Assembly (NCBI RefSeq): GCF_900451195.1
Contig: NZ_UGHR01000003.1
Span: 688,001 to 752,000, forward strand
DNA from: Iodobacter fluviatilis
Lineage (GTDB): Bacteria > Pseudomonadota > Gammaproteobacteria > Burkholderiales > Chitinibacteraceae
DNA length: 64,000 bases
Reading direction: 5' to 3'
The translations under genes and the position numbers were made by a program. Under the pieces are notes generated by a model. It saw only the letters and a program-made list of their open reading frames with translations. It searched no databases and was not told the origin of the DNA. Positions 44,808 to 54,018 of this stretch are shown piece after piece (positions within the stretch are counted from its first letter, which is position 1; each line of letters starts with the position of its first letter).

Positions 44808-45584
44808 GACAGCTATACCATGCTGGATATCTTACTGGGCTTGCAAAAATCTGCGCCGATTAATTTTAGTATCGTTGCGGTTAATCTGGATCAGAAGCAG
44901 CCGGGCTTTCCAGAGGAAATCTTGCCGACGTATCTGGCTGGCATTGGTGTTGATTACCGGATTATCGAAGAAGATACCTACAGCATCGTCACCCGGGTGA
45001 TTGAAGAAGGCAAAACCACCTGTAGCCTGTGTTCACGGCTGCGCCGTGGCATTTTGTATCGCGTAGCGGAGGAGATTGGTGCGACTAAGATTGCGCTAGG
45101 CCATCATCGTGACGATATCCTCAGTACGCTCTTCTTAAATATGTTTTACGGTGGCAAGCTGAAAGGCATGCCGCCTAAGCTGGTGTCGGATAATGGTAAG
45201 CATGTGGTGATCCGCCCGCTGGCTTATTGTAAAGAAAAAGACATTATTCGTTACGCCGATGCCCGTGAATTTCCTATTATCCCTTGTAATTTATGCGGCT
45301 CTCAGCCCAATTTACAGCGGCAGATTATTGCCGACATGCTGCGCGATTGGGATAAGCGCTTCCCTGGCCGCCTAGAAACCATGTTTACCGCCATGTGCAA
45401 TGTAGTGCCTTCGCATCTGGCAGATCCCAAGCGTTATGACTTTGCCAATATCAAGGCCGACGGCCAGCCGCGTGATGACGGCGATAAGGCTTTTGATAAG
45501 GAAGTATTTAGCGATCCGGCCCGCATTTCGATTATGGACAGCCGTAAGCCAGTCCAGGTTGAAGCTGCTTGTGGAGATGCATAA
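44808..45584 (+). pseudogene. ttcA: ttcA 3' fragment (host copy, split by the island)
   Basis: The sequence resumes at [14 protein letters not shown] and runs to the normal C-terminus (...[14 protein letters not shown]). It has the TtcA cysteines TCSLC and PCNLCGSQ. Together with 912-1067 it makes a full-length gene with an exact in-frame join. An open frame from 44673 adds about 45 island-encoded residues before it (ending RLYGKDSYT), but SGG of the PP-loop is lost, so any protein made should not bind ATP properly. The fragment still has high similarity to working TtcA, suggesting recent insertion or occasional excision. Confidence 0.92.
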
Positions 45585-46366
45585 TGCTGGGTAGACGCAC
45601 TCCCCGCCGTGGTGGCGATGAAATTATGATCGATGTTTCTGAGTCGCAAGGTATTCGTAAACTGCATTTCGGTGCAGACGATACGCAAAGCGCGATGCGG
45701 GTATCTGATCCGAATGAAATGATTCTTTCCTATTCGCGCTGCATGTTTGGCTATTTATTATTTACCGAGCTGCCTAAAACAGCGCTTTTGATCGGCTTAG
45801 GTGGCGGATCGATTGCCAAATGGGTGCATCACAAGCTAGTCGATACTAAGCTGACCTGCGCCGAGCTGCACCCGCAGGTGATTTCGGTGGCGCGCTCAAT
45901 GTTTTGTCTGCCGCCTGATGATGATCGACTTGAAGTGTTGTGCACAGATGGTGCTGCCTATGTCTACAATATGGCAGAGGATTCAAGCGATTTGATTATG
46001 ATGGATGCTTACTCGGCGACAGGCATTGCAGAGCCGCTCGCCACCGTTGATTTTTTCAATGCGTGCAAGCAAAGGCTGACCAATAGTGGTGTGCTGGCGG
46101 TGAATTTATGGGGGGCCGATCGTCGCTTTAACCATTATTTAGAACGCCTTGGAGAAGTTTTTGAAGGGCGGGTGCTGTGTTTACCTGCAAGGCAGAAGGG
46201 AAACGTGATTGCTTTTGCTTTTTGTTCGGGGCAGGGCAACCCAACTTGGGACAAGCTGGCAGAGCGTGCCAAAGTGCTTGAAACCCAGCTGGGGCTTGAG
46301 TTCCCAGAGTTTGTGAGTGATCTGTCCCGGATGAATCCGCACAATGACAGAAAACTATTTATATAA
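45584..46366 (+). CDS. Spermidine synthase-like methyltransferase-fold protein
   Basis: 260 residues from the ATG at 45584, whose A is the last base of the ttcA stop codon (TAATG). The Rossmann core has the glycine motif ALLIGLGGGSIAKWV (about 72-86), the acidic TCAELHPQVISVARS strand, and DLIMMDAYSATGI in place of the D(S)TDP catalytic loop. It resembles polyamine aminopropyltransferases but lacks the usual N-terminal domain, so it may be a spermidine-synthase-like enzyme of unknown substrate. It was once coupled to host ttcA and may now depend on read-through from the island copy. Confidence 0.8.
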   Translation: MLGRRTPRRGGDEIMIDVSESQGIRKLHFGADDTQSAMRVSDPNEMILSYSRCMFGYLLFTELPKTALLIGLGGGSIAKWVHHKLVDTKLTCAELHPQVISVARSMFCLPPDDDRLEVLCTDGAAYVYNMAEDSSDLIMMDAYSATGIAEPLATVDFFNACKQRLTNSGVLAVNLWGADRRFNHYLERLGEVFEGRVLCLPARQKGNVIAFAFCSGQGNPTWDKLAERAKVLETQLGLEFPEFVSDLSRMNPHNDRKLFI

Positions 46367-46465
46367 ATTCTGCGATTAACTTCCAGTTTGCGAGCAATAC
46401 CTGTTTCCAAGCAGGGTAGGATGTGGAAAAATCGAGTTAACTAAGCAATTTACGCAGGTAAGGAT

Positions 46466-46981
46466 ATGCTCGATCGTGATGGCTATCGGCCTAACGTCGG
46501 CATCATCATCATCAACCGGCAAAACCAGGTGTTCTGGGGTAAACGAGTGCGAGAGCATTCGTGGCAGTTTCCGCAAGGCGGTATTAAACAGGGTGAAACA
46601 CCCGAACAGGCGATGTATCGCGAGCTGATGGAAGAAGTCGGATTAGGCCCTCAGCATGTTGAAATCATTGGCCGCACAAGGGACTGGTTGAAGTACGATG
46701 TGCCGACAAACTGGGTTCGCCGCGAATGGCGCGGTACGTACCGGGGGCAGAAGCAAATTTGGTTTTTGCTTCGCCTGACAGGGCACGATTCTGATGTGTG
46801 CTTGCGCCGCACTACGCATCCGGAATTTGATGCGTGGCGCTGGACAGAATATTGGTCACCTCTGGATTCGGTGATTGAATTCAAGCGTACGGTGTATGAA
46901 TCTGCCCTTTTTGAACTGACGCGTTTCTTTGAAGAAGCACCTGAGCGTGTGGCTCGCGCCATGCGTTTTTCAGGCCACTAG
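46466..46981 (+). CDS. rppH: RNA pyrophosphohydrolase RppH
   Basis: 171 residues. The Nudix box lies at 38-60 ([20 protein letters not shown] and VGL), with the RppH N-terminus [15 protein letters not shown] and the conserved FPQGG and WLKYDVP segments. It removes pyrophosphate from the 5' end of triphosphorylated RNA, starting RNase E decay. It is a core gene. A hairpin at 46993-47021 ends the unit. Confidence 0.95.
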   Translation: MLDRDGYRPNVGIIIINRQNQVFWGKRVREHSWQFPQGGIKQGETPEQAMYRELMEEVGLGPQHVEIIGRTRDWLKYDVPTNWVRREWRGTYRGQKQIWFLLRLTGHDSDVCLRRTTHPEFDAWRWTEYWSPLDSVIEFKRTVYESALFELTRFFEEAPERVARAMRFSGH

Positions 46982-46992
46982 TGCTTACCCAA

Positions 46993-47021
46993 CGCGGGCT
47001 AAGGTTTTTTCTTAGTCCGCG
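46993..47021 (+). terminator. Hairpin after rppH
   Basis: CGCGGGCTAAG and CTTAGTCCGCG pair (one G-T pair) around GTTTTTT. It lies between rppH and pilS and could act as a weak terminator; there is no T-run after the stem. Confidence 0.5.
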
Positions 47022-47038
47022 TATCTCCCTCCGCTCTC

Positions 47039-48625
47039 ATGCCCAATACCTCCTCCGCTTTTCACACTGAAATGCATTGGCGCTCTTTAGCGCTGCTGAA
47101 TGCTTTTCGCCTGCTTTCCAATATCGGCATTTTTTGCAGCGTACTCTGGCTGGCTTATAAGCCACTGAATGACGTCAGCAGCTGGTATTCATTTCTTGCC
47201 CTTGCCGGTGTGGATAGCTTTTTAGTCTTGTTATTTGCTTTAGGTATTCGCCATCGGCGGCCTGGTTTTGAAATACAGCTCAGTATTCAGGTGGCCACAG
47301 ATGTGTTGTTTATTGTTGGCCTGATGCATTTATTTGGTGGCTTGCGCAGCGGCATTGGCACTTTGCTGCTGCCTTATCTGGCTGCGGCAGGGCTGATCTC
47401 GCGCGGGAGGATGACTTTATTTCATGCTGCAATGGCAAGTATTGCGCTGTTAAGCGAGCAAACCTGGCAAATCTGGCAGGGTAATGCGAGCGCCAGCGAT
47501 TACCTACCGCCTGCTTTATTATGTGTGGCTTCTTTTGCGGTGGCGTGGCTGGCGCATCGTCTGGCCCGGTTTGCTCAGGCCAGTGAGGCTTTGGCTGAAC
47601 AGCGTGGTGTTGATCTGGCTAATCTGGGCCAGCTTAATCAGCGTATTTTGCAAGATGTGTCTGATGGCGTATTGGTGGTGGATGCAAATGGTGTGATCCG
47701 CCAGTGTAATGAGCAGGCGATTCGCTTAGCGGGCATGCGCCCAGAAGGGGTGTTATTACATGCCATGCCGGTGATCGCGGTGGCGCTTGCCCGCTGGCGG
47801 ACCAATCCCTCAGACAGCCCCAATTTAATTACGACGGCTTTAACCCGTAAAACACTCAGGCCGCGTTTTATTTCGCTTTCAAATGATTCACATGGCAATG
47901 TGCTGATTTATTTAGAAGACTTAGATAAATTACGCAGAGAGGCTCAGCAATTAAAACTGGCCGCGCTGGGGCGTTTAACGGCTAATTTGGCGCATGAAAT
48001 TAGAAATCCTTTGAGTGCGATTACGCACGCGGCACAGTTATTGGGTGAAGAAGCTGAGGATAATGCGCTGATACAGCGTTTAACCCGCATTATTGATGAT
48101 AATGGCCAGCGCTTAGAGCGTATGGTGAAAGATGTGTTGGAGCTTAATCGCCGTGATCGCGTGCAAATGGTGCAGATTAAGCTGGCAGACTGGCTGACTG
48201 TTTTTGTAGAGCAATTCAGTATGCAGGAGGAAATTCATGTTGAGCTGGCCTTAGAGTGCCCGGCTCATGCTGAAATTCGTTTTGATCCGGGGCATTTGCA
48301 TCAGGTGATGTGGAATCTGTCCCGCAATGGCTGGCGTTATTGTGAAAAAAGGGCGGGCAGCCTGAGTTTTAAAGTATGGAGGGAAAACGAACATTGGGTT
48401 CTGGATGTGCGTAATGACGGGCCGCCAGTCGCAGCAGATGCGCAAACACAGCTGTTTGAGCCCTTTTTTACCACTGAAACCAAGGGCACCGGTTTGGGCT
48501 TATATATCGCGCGTGAAATTTGTGCTGCCAATGGTGCCGTACTGGAATACGTTGCACCGCCTGAGCCGGGGACATGTTTCCGGATTGTGTTTGGTTATAC
48601 CTATGGACAAAAGAATTTAATTTAA
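47039..48625 (+). CDS. pilS: PilS-type sensor histidine kinase
   Basis: 528 residues. Six hydrophobic segments fill the first 180 residues (for example IGIFCSVLWLAY, SFLALAGVDSFLVLLFALGI and LLCVASFAVAWLAH). They are followed by a PAS-like domain (VLVVDANGVIRQCNEQAIRL), the HisKA box ANLAHEIRNPLSAITHA (His319), and the ATPase domain with GTGLGLYIAREICAANG. This matches PilS, which senses pilin levels in the membrane and controls type IV pilus genes. pilR follows with about 130 bp between. The start ATG at 47039 gives the expected N-terminus. Confidence 0.9.
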   Translation: MPNTSSAFHTEMHWRSLALLNAFRLLSNIGIFCSVLWLAYKPLNDVSSWYSFLALAGVDSFLVLLFALGIRHRRPGFEIQLSIQVATDVLFIVGLMHLFGGLRSGIGTLLLPYLAAAGLISRGRMTLFHAAMASIALLSEQTWQIWQGNASASDYLPPALLCVASFAVAWLAHRLARFAQASEALAEQRGVDLANLGQLNQRILQDVSDGVLVVDANGVIRQCNEQAIRLAGMRPEGVLLHAMPVIAVALARWRTNPSDSPNLITTALTRKTLRPRFISLSNDSHGNVLIYLEDLDKLRREAQQLKLAALGRLTANLAHEIRNPLSAITHAAQLLGEEAEDNALIQRLTRIIDDNGQRLERMVKDVLELNRRDRVQMVQIKLADWLTVFVEQFSMQEEIHVELALECPAHAEIRFDPGHLHQVMWNLSRNGWRYCEKRAGSLSFKVWRENEHWVLDVRNDGPPVAADAQTQLFEPFFTTETKGTGLGLYIAREICAANGAVLEYVAPPEPGTCFRIVFGYTYGQKNLI

Positions 48626-48755
48626 GCGGGCTGTGTTCCCGCCCCGGGAAGGGATAACTTTCTCTTATCGGTAAAATGGGGTTCTGTCTTGGCTTAGTCG
48701 CTAGAGTCACTTTAGCATCTTAAAATTTGCAGCTGCTTGTGCGTCAGGAGTGGTA

Positions 48756-50105
48756 ATGGCTAAAAAAACCAATAAAAACAGTAAGCGTGTATTGGTAGTA
48801 GATGATGAGCATGATTTGGCTGAGCTGCTTGAGCTTACGCTGATCAAAATGGGCTTAGAAGTTGATTGTGCCTATGGCGTTCAAGATGCATGTGCAAGGC
48901 TGGATAACGTAGCGTATGACCTGTGCCTGACGGATATGCGTATGCCAGATGGTGAAGGGCTGGAAATCATTCGCCATATTCAGGATAAGGAAATGGACGT
49001 GCCTGTGGCGGTGATTACCGCCTATGGCAGTACAGATAATGCCGTGGCCGCGCTCAAAGCGGGCGCATTTGATTATCTGGCTAAGCCGGTTGCCCTAGAT
49101 CAGCTGCGCTTATTGGTGAAATCGGCCTTAGCGCTTGACGATATGCCTGCATCCCAGGCGAGTGACCGCCCTTTATTGGGTGAGTCAGCCGCGATGCAGC
49201 ATGCCTTAGAGCTGATTGCTAAATTAGCCAAGAGCCAGGCGCCTGTTTATGTCACAGGGGAATCCGGCTCAGGCAAAGAGCGGGCAGCACGTCTGATTCA
49301 TGCCAGCTCCAGCCGTGCCAAGCAGCCTTTTGTGGCAGTAAATTGCGGCGCTATCCCGGAAAACTTAATGGAAAGCGAGTTTTTCGGTCACAAGAAAGGC
49401 GCTTTTACCGGCGCAAATGAAGACCGGGATGGTTTTTTTCATGCCGCTAATAGCGGTACTTTGTTTTTAGATGAAGTGGCGGATCTTCCGCTTGCGATGC
49501 AGGTTAAATTATTGCGGGTCATTCAGGAACGCAAGGTAAGAAAACTTGGAGCCACCGTTGAGGAGGCGCTGGACGTGCGGATTATCTCTGCCACGCATCA
49601 AAGCCTGAGCCAGTGTGTGGAAGCGGGGCGCTTCAGGCAGGATTTATATTACCGGCTGAATGTGATTGAGCTGCGTATGCCCGCATTAAGGGAAATGGGT
49701 AGCGATGTTTTAGTGATTGCTCGGCATGTTTTAGCGCGGGTAGCTAAATTAAACGGGCAGAAATTACCTGATTTTGCGCCTGATGCCCTTACTGCACTGC
49801 AGCGTTATGATTTCCCCGGTAATGTGCGCGAGCTGGAAAACGTCCTAGAGCGAGCTTTGGCGCTAGCGGATGGCCATGCGATTACGGCGGCCGATTTACA
49901 GCTTAGCCTGAGCGATCATGAGGTAGAAGAAGGGCTGGATTTGGGGGATAAATTCCCCTTGCAGGATTACCTAGACCGGGTAGAAAAGCAGGTGATTTTA
50001 GAGGCGCTTGAAAAAACACGTTTTAATCGTACTCAGGCCGCTAAAATACTGGGCCTCACATTTCGCAGCCTGCGTTATCGCTTAGACCGGCTGGGGATTC
50101 AGTAA
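48756..50105 (+). CDS. pilR: PilR-type sigma-54 response regulator
   Basis: 449 residues from the ATG at 48756, which has CAGGAG 5 nt upstream; a GTG at 48750 is inside that site. The receiver domain has the phosphorylated Asp60 in LCLTDMRMPDG. The AAA+ domain has Walker A TGESGSGKERAARL and the sigma-54 contact GAFTGANED. The C-terminal Fis-type HTH is RFNRTQAAKILGLTFRSLRY. It activates RpoN-dependent promoters, classically pilA. Confidence 0.92.
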   Translation: MAKKTNKNSKRVLVVDDEHDLAELLELTLIKMGLEVDCAYGVQDACARLDNVAYDLCLTDMRMPDGEGLEIIRHIQDKEMDVPVAVITAYGSTDNAVAALKAGAFDYLAKPVALDQLRLLVKSALALDDMPASQASDRPLLGESAAMQHALELIAKLAKSQAPVYVTGESGSGKERAARLIHASSSRAKQPFVAVNCGAIPENLMESEFFGHKKGAFTGANEDRDGFFHAANSGTLFLDEVADLPLAMQVKLLRVIQERKVRKLGATVEEALDVRIISATHQSLSQCVEAGRFRQDLYYRLNVIELRMPALREMGSDVLVIARHVLARVAKLNGQKLPDFAPDALTALQRYDFPGNVRELENVLERALALADGHAITAADLQLSLSDHEVEEGLDLGDKFPLQDYLDRVEKQVILEALEKTRFNRTQAAKILGLTFRSLRYRLDRLGIQ

Positions 50106-50159
50106 TTGATGCGTTACCAAGCGCGCCCGACGGACTGTAAGCCGGATAAGGAAGTAAAC

Positions 50160-50738
50160 ATGCAATTTGATGCGCAAGGCTGGTGTAATCAGGCGCGTAT
50201 TGTACCCAGCCCCAATTGCGATGCCCGCGCACCCGGGATGGCCGTGGATATGGTGGTGATTCACAATATTCATTTACCGCCGGGCCAGCCTTTTGGCGGG
50301 GATGATATTGAGCGCTTATTTACGAACTCTCTGGATACAGCTAAACATCCGTCATACGATGAGTTGTCTGAGTTGCGGGTGTCAGCGCATTTTCTGATTC
50401 GTCGCAATGGGGAGTTGTTGCAATTTGTACCCTGCTCAAAAAGGGCCTGGCATGCGGGTGTTTCCAGCTGGCAGGGCAGGGAGCGTTGTAATGATTTTTC
50501 GATAGGAATCGAGCTAGAAGGCTCTGATTTTGTGCCGTTTGAAGCCGCTCAGTATCAGAAGCTAAACGCGCTGCTGAAGGTTTTATCGGCACAATACCCA
50601 TTAGAACATTTGCTGGGACACAGCCAGATTGCACCGGATAGAAAAAGCGATCCTGGGCCTTTTTTTGATTGGACTCGTATTGCACTGCCGCAAGATTTGT
50701 CCAAAAAGTCAGCTGTTTTGCAAAAGCCAGCGTTATAA
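50160..50738 (+). CDS. ampD: AmpD, 1,6-anhydro-N-acetylmuramyl-L-alanine amidase
   Basis: 192 residues from the ATG at 50160 (AAGGAAG upstream); the longer frame from 50106 is not conserved. The zinc ligands are His35 in MVVIHNIHLP, His154 in LLGHSQIAPDRKSDPGP and Asp164 in the same segment. AmpD cleaves cytosolic anhydro-muropeptides in peptidoglycan recycling and so lowers AmpR-dependent beta-lactamase induction. It lies 54 bp after pilR. Confidence 0.93.
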   Translation: MQFDAQGWCNQARIVPSPNCDARAPGMAVDMVVIHNIHLPPGQPFGGDDIERLFTNSLDTAKHPSYDELSELRVSAHFLIRRNGELLQFVPCSKRAWHAGVSSWQGRERCNDFSIGIELEGSDFVPFEAAQYQKLNALLKVLSAQYPLEHLLGHSQIAPDRKSDPGPFFDWTRIALPQDLSKKSAVLQKPAL

Positions 50739-50770
50739 TCCGCCGACCTTCTGTTAGGCCACAATAAAAT

Positions 50771-52666
50771 ATGTCTTCAGCATCAAGTTTGGATCGCGAT
50801 CCAAAAAAAATAGCCGGTTTGGCCATCGGAGCGATCGGTGTCGTTTATGGCGATATTGGTACCAGCCCGCTCTATACACTTAAAGAATGTTTTAACCACG
50901 CAGAACTGACTCTGTCTGCTTTTAATGTTCTGGGTATTTTATCCCTGATTTTTTGGGGTCTGATGCTGGTCGTGTCTTTGAAATACGTTGTTTTCATTTT
51001 GCGCGCGGATAACCGTGGCGAAGGCGGCGTGTTGTCTCTGATGGCTTTAGCACTACGCTCTGCTGCCCCGGGGTCAAGAAAATACGCGATCATTGTGGGC
51101 CTTGGCCTCTTTGGAGCTGCTTTGTTCTACGGTGACAGCATGATTACCCCTGCGGTATCGGTGCTTTCAGCCTTAGAAGGGATTGGAGTGATTTCGCATC
51201 AGCTGGATGCCTATATTATTCCTGTCACGATTATTGTCCTGATTGCATTGTTTATGATGCAGGCAAGGGGCACCGCCAGCATTGGGAAGCTGTTTGGCCC
51301 GGTCATGCTGGTCTGGTTTGCTATTCTTGCTGCGCTTGGTATTTGGAACATTATTAAATCCCCAGATGTGCTGGCTGCGATGAACCCAATTCATGCGGTG
51401 CATTTTTTTGCCGCTGAGCCCGGTTTGGCTTTTGTGTTGCTGGGTGCCGTGGTGCTGTCCCTGACAGGGGCTGAGGCGCTGTATGCAGATATGGGCCACT
51501 TTGGCCGGCCAGCTATCCGCTACGCATGGTTCTTACTGGTGCTGCCTGCTCTGGTTTTAAATTATTTTGGCCAAGGGGCTTTGCTTTTACACAGCCCGGA
51601 GGCCATTAAAAATCCATTTTTTCTGATGGCTCCCGCTTGGGCTTTAGCACCATTGGTGGTGCTGGCAACCTGCGCCACTGTGATTGCATCGCAAGCGGTG
51701 ATATCGGGTGCGTATTCGATGACCAGCCAAGCAGTACAGCTTGGTTTCTGCCCCCGTATGGACATCCAGCATACGTCTGAGAATGAGATTGGCCAGATTT
51801 ATATCCCACAAATTAACTGGTTTCTGCTGGTTTCAGTGATTTTGCTGGTGCTGGCGTTTCGCACTTCCAGCAATCTGGCTGCAGCCTATGGCTTTGCCGT
51901 GACCTGCACGATGGTCATTACCACCCTGCTGGCGTTTATTGTGTTGGGGCGTGATGCTTCCACGCTTAATCGTGTGCTGATCTGGTTTGTGCTCGCCTTT
52001 TTATTGGTGATTGATCTGGCCTTTTTCTCTGCCAACTTGCTCAAGCTGCACGAAGGCGGCTGGTTCCCGCTGATGATCGGGCTGATGGTGTTTGCTTTGC
52101 TGACAACATGGAAGTACGGCCGCAAGCTCTTGAGTGAGCGTATGCACGATGGTGAGCTGCCTCTGGCTGGTTTTGTAGAAGCACTGGAAGCAAGCCCGCC
52201 TCAGCGTGTAGAAGGCACGGCTATCTTTATGACGGCAAGTACCGATTCGGTGCCGCATGCTCTTCTGCATAATCTGAAACACAATAAAGTGCTGCACGAG
52301 CGTGTGGTGTTTATGACCGTGCTGACGACAGATATTCCTTATGTCGCAGCCAGAGAGCGGGTGGTGGTGCGTAAATTAGGTGAGAGCTTCTGTCAGATTA
52401 TTGCTACTTACGGCTTTAAAGAAGAGCCAAGCGTGCCGGCTATTTTGGCCCAGGTAGAGCAATTACAGCCAGAGCTGGTGTTTGACAGCATGCAGACCTC
52501 TTATTTCCTTTCAAGAGAAACCATTGTCGAGGCCAAGTATCCTGCGATGAGCTGGTGGCGCAGAAATCTCTTTAGCATCATGAGCCGTAATGCAACGCGT
52601 GCGACTAACTTCTTTAAGATCCCGCCCAACCGGGTGGTTGAGATGGGAATGCAGGTAGAGATTTAA
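50771..52666 (+). CDS. kup: Kup-type low-affinity potassium transporter
   Basis: 631 residues with about 12 membrane segments. Signature sequence near the N-terminus: GAIGVVYGDIGTSPLYTLKE and later GALFYGDSMITPAVSVLSA. A C-terminal cytoplasmic domain follows from about 470. It is a proton-coupled K+ importer of the inner membrane. It starts 32 bp after ampD and ends before a strong terminator. Confidence 0.95.
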   Translation: MSSASSLDRDPKKIAGLAIGAIGVVYGDIGTSPLYTLKECFNHAELTLSAFNVLGILSLIFWGLMLVVSLKYVVFILRADNRGEGGVLSLMALALRSAAPGSRKYAIIVGLGLFGAALFYGDSMITPAVSVLSALEGIGVISHQLDAYIIPVTIIVLIALFMMQARGTASIGKLFGPVMLVWFAILAALGIWNIIKSPDVLAAMNPIHAVHFFAAEPGLAFVLLGAVVLSLTGAEALYADMGHFGRPAIRYAWFLLVLPALVLNYFGQGALLLHSPEAIKNPFFLMAPAWALAPLVVLATCATVIASQAVISGAYSMTSQAVQLGFCPRMDIQHTSENEIGQIYIPQINWFLLVSVILLVLAFRTSSNLAAAYGFAVTCTMVITTLLAFIVLGRDASTLNRVLIWFVLAFLLVIDLAFFSANLLKLHEGGWFPLMIGLMVFALLTTWKYGRKLLSERMHDGELPLAGFVEALEASPPQRVEGTAIFMTASTDSVPHALLHNLKHNKVLHERVVFMTVLTTDIPYVAARERVVVRKLGESFCQIIATYGFKEEPSVPAILAQVEQLQPELVFDSMQTSYFLSRETIVEAKYPAMSWWRRNLFSIMSRNATRATNFFKIPPNRVVEMGMQVEI

Positions 52667-52689
52667 GTACTCTTTGCTTGCTCAAATCA

Positions 52690-52719
52690 AAAAAGCGCGG
52701 CCCATGGGTCGCGCTTTTT
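52690..52719. terminator. Bidirectional terminator between kup and queD
   Basis: AAAAAGCGCGGCCCATGGGT followed by CGCGCTTTTT forms a near-perfect stem with A-run and T-run on its two sides. It suits both the plus-strand kup and the minus-strand queD transcripts, which converge here. Confidence 0.85.
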
Positions 52720-52747
52720 ACTTGCTGCTGATTTGAGGCATCAATGC

Positions 52748-53344
52748 TTAGATTTCAACTTGCCTAGGTACTGCTGGGTTGATAAACCGCTGGCCGTCGA
52801 GCAGCTTTTTATACATTTCAGGATCTTTCCATTCTGCCTGGCACTGCTCTGAAAACACCACATCCTCTAAGCGAATAATGCCCATGCGCTCATTGATTGC
52901 ATCGGCACGGAAAGCTTGCGCGTAGCCGGTATCGGTTTCGTGGGCGATGACAGAGTGAAGAGTGACATCGGCTTCGCCATTGGCCATTACTGTTTGCTGC
53001 AGTAACGCATCGATAATCACAAAAAACATACGGGCAAATTGCTCGGCAGATGGCGATACCGGCATGGCAATCCAGCGGGTAGAGAATTGCTTGCACAGGC
53101 GGATATATTCCGCGTCGTCTTTATCCCAAAAGCACACCGCGTGATCAAAGGCATCGACTACATCGCGGATCGTGCCTTTCATTAGGCCAAAGTCATAAAC
53201 CATCTGGCCGTGATCAAGCGCATTCGCTTCCAGTAGCACTTCAACACGATAACTATGCCCATGAATCGAGCTGCGGCAGCGCTCGCTGGAGCAGTTGCGC
53301 ACGATATGTGCATTTTCAAATTTAAACAGTTTACGAATTAGCAT
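52748..53344 (-). CDS. queD: 6-carboxytetrahydropterin synthase (QueD/PTPS family)
   Basis: 198 residues, longer than the usual 120-140. Zinc ligands are His13 in FENAHIV, and His28 and His30 in SSIHGHSYRVEV. Cys23 in SERCRSSIHGH is the catalytic cysteine. The FDHAVCFWDKDD segment and ...LHSVIAHETDT carry the second catalytic His and Glu. The enzyme makes 6-carboxytetrahydropterin from dihydroneopterin triphosphate for queuosine biosynthesis. It is convergent with kup. Confidence 0.88.
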   Translation of the reverse strand: MLIRKLFKFENAHIVRNCSSERCRSSIHGHSYRVEVLLEANALDHGQMVYDFGLMKGTIRDVVDAFDHAVCFWDKDDAEYIRLCKQFSTRWIAMPVSPSAEQFARMFFVIIDALLQQTVMANGEADVTLHSVIAHETDTGYAQAFRADAINERMGIIRLEDVVFSEQCQAEWKDPEMYKKLLDGQRFINPAVPRQVEI

Positions 53345-54018
53345 AATGAATGGCAGGTCAAAGAGTCAGTTCGGTTTCTATCAGATGCAGCGCAGATCAG
53401 CAAGGTATTGATCACAATCGCTTTTTGTATAGGTCCACTTGGGGGCTTTTTTTAAGTCCATTCATTAGAAATTGCTGATTTTTTTGTAAGACGTTTTGCC
53501 GGAAGGGTATTGCCCATCCGAAGCAACAGCTAACGAAAGAATTGGGAAAGTATTCCAAGTGTTTTATGGGGGATTAATGCGGGCTGCGGCAAGTGTTGTA
53601 TCAAAAAAACCTCTTTTTTTCTGATTTAAACTACATGTAGTGTCGATGTATAACTACATTGCTTGAATGTCATTTCTTTCGTTGAGAGATTTTTTTGTTC
53701 GAATTATCGATAAAATTCAGATGGTTGTGTTTTTTTGTATTGGATGTTCTGAAAAGAAAAATTCTGCGCTGTGTAGTTTTTTTATATCTGGGCTGGGCTT
53801 GTTTGTTTTTCTGCTTGTGAAAGGAGAAGAGACTATTGACATGGTAAATACGCTAGTGGCTAATCTCAGTTACGTATCATTTAGTTGTTTTCAGAAGTAC
53901 TCTGTAGATAGCTATCTTACGTAATTATTACAAAAATAATAGATCCGTATTTGCAGTATCAATACCACTTGATACTGACAGATAACGCCAATTCATAAGA
54001 TGGATGGAGAGTTAAACT
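53345..54018 (+). other. AT-rich promoter region of the chitinase
   Basis: No convincing gene; a frame at 53667-53924 has no ribosome site and unusual composition. The region holds a 9-bp perfect inverted repeat at 53955-53978 just before the chitinase start, and the ribosome site GGAGAG at about 54004-54009. It is clearly AT-richer than its neighbours. Confidence 0.6.
53955..53978. promoter_or_regulatory. Inverted-repeat operator upstream of the chitinase
   Basis: CAGTATCAA (53955-53963) and TTGATACTG (53970-53978) form a perfect 9-bp inverted repeat with a 6-bp spacer, 40 bp before the chitinase ATG. It is a candidate binding site for a chitin- or GlcNAc-responsive regulator. Confidence 0.6.

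Noticed and set aside
53667..53924. 85-codon open frame upstream of the chitinase
   Set aside because: AT-rich, no ribosome site, no recognisable motif; best explained as chance in a promoter region.
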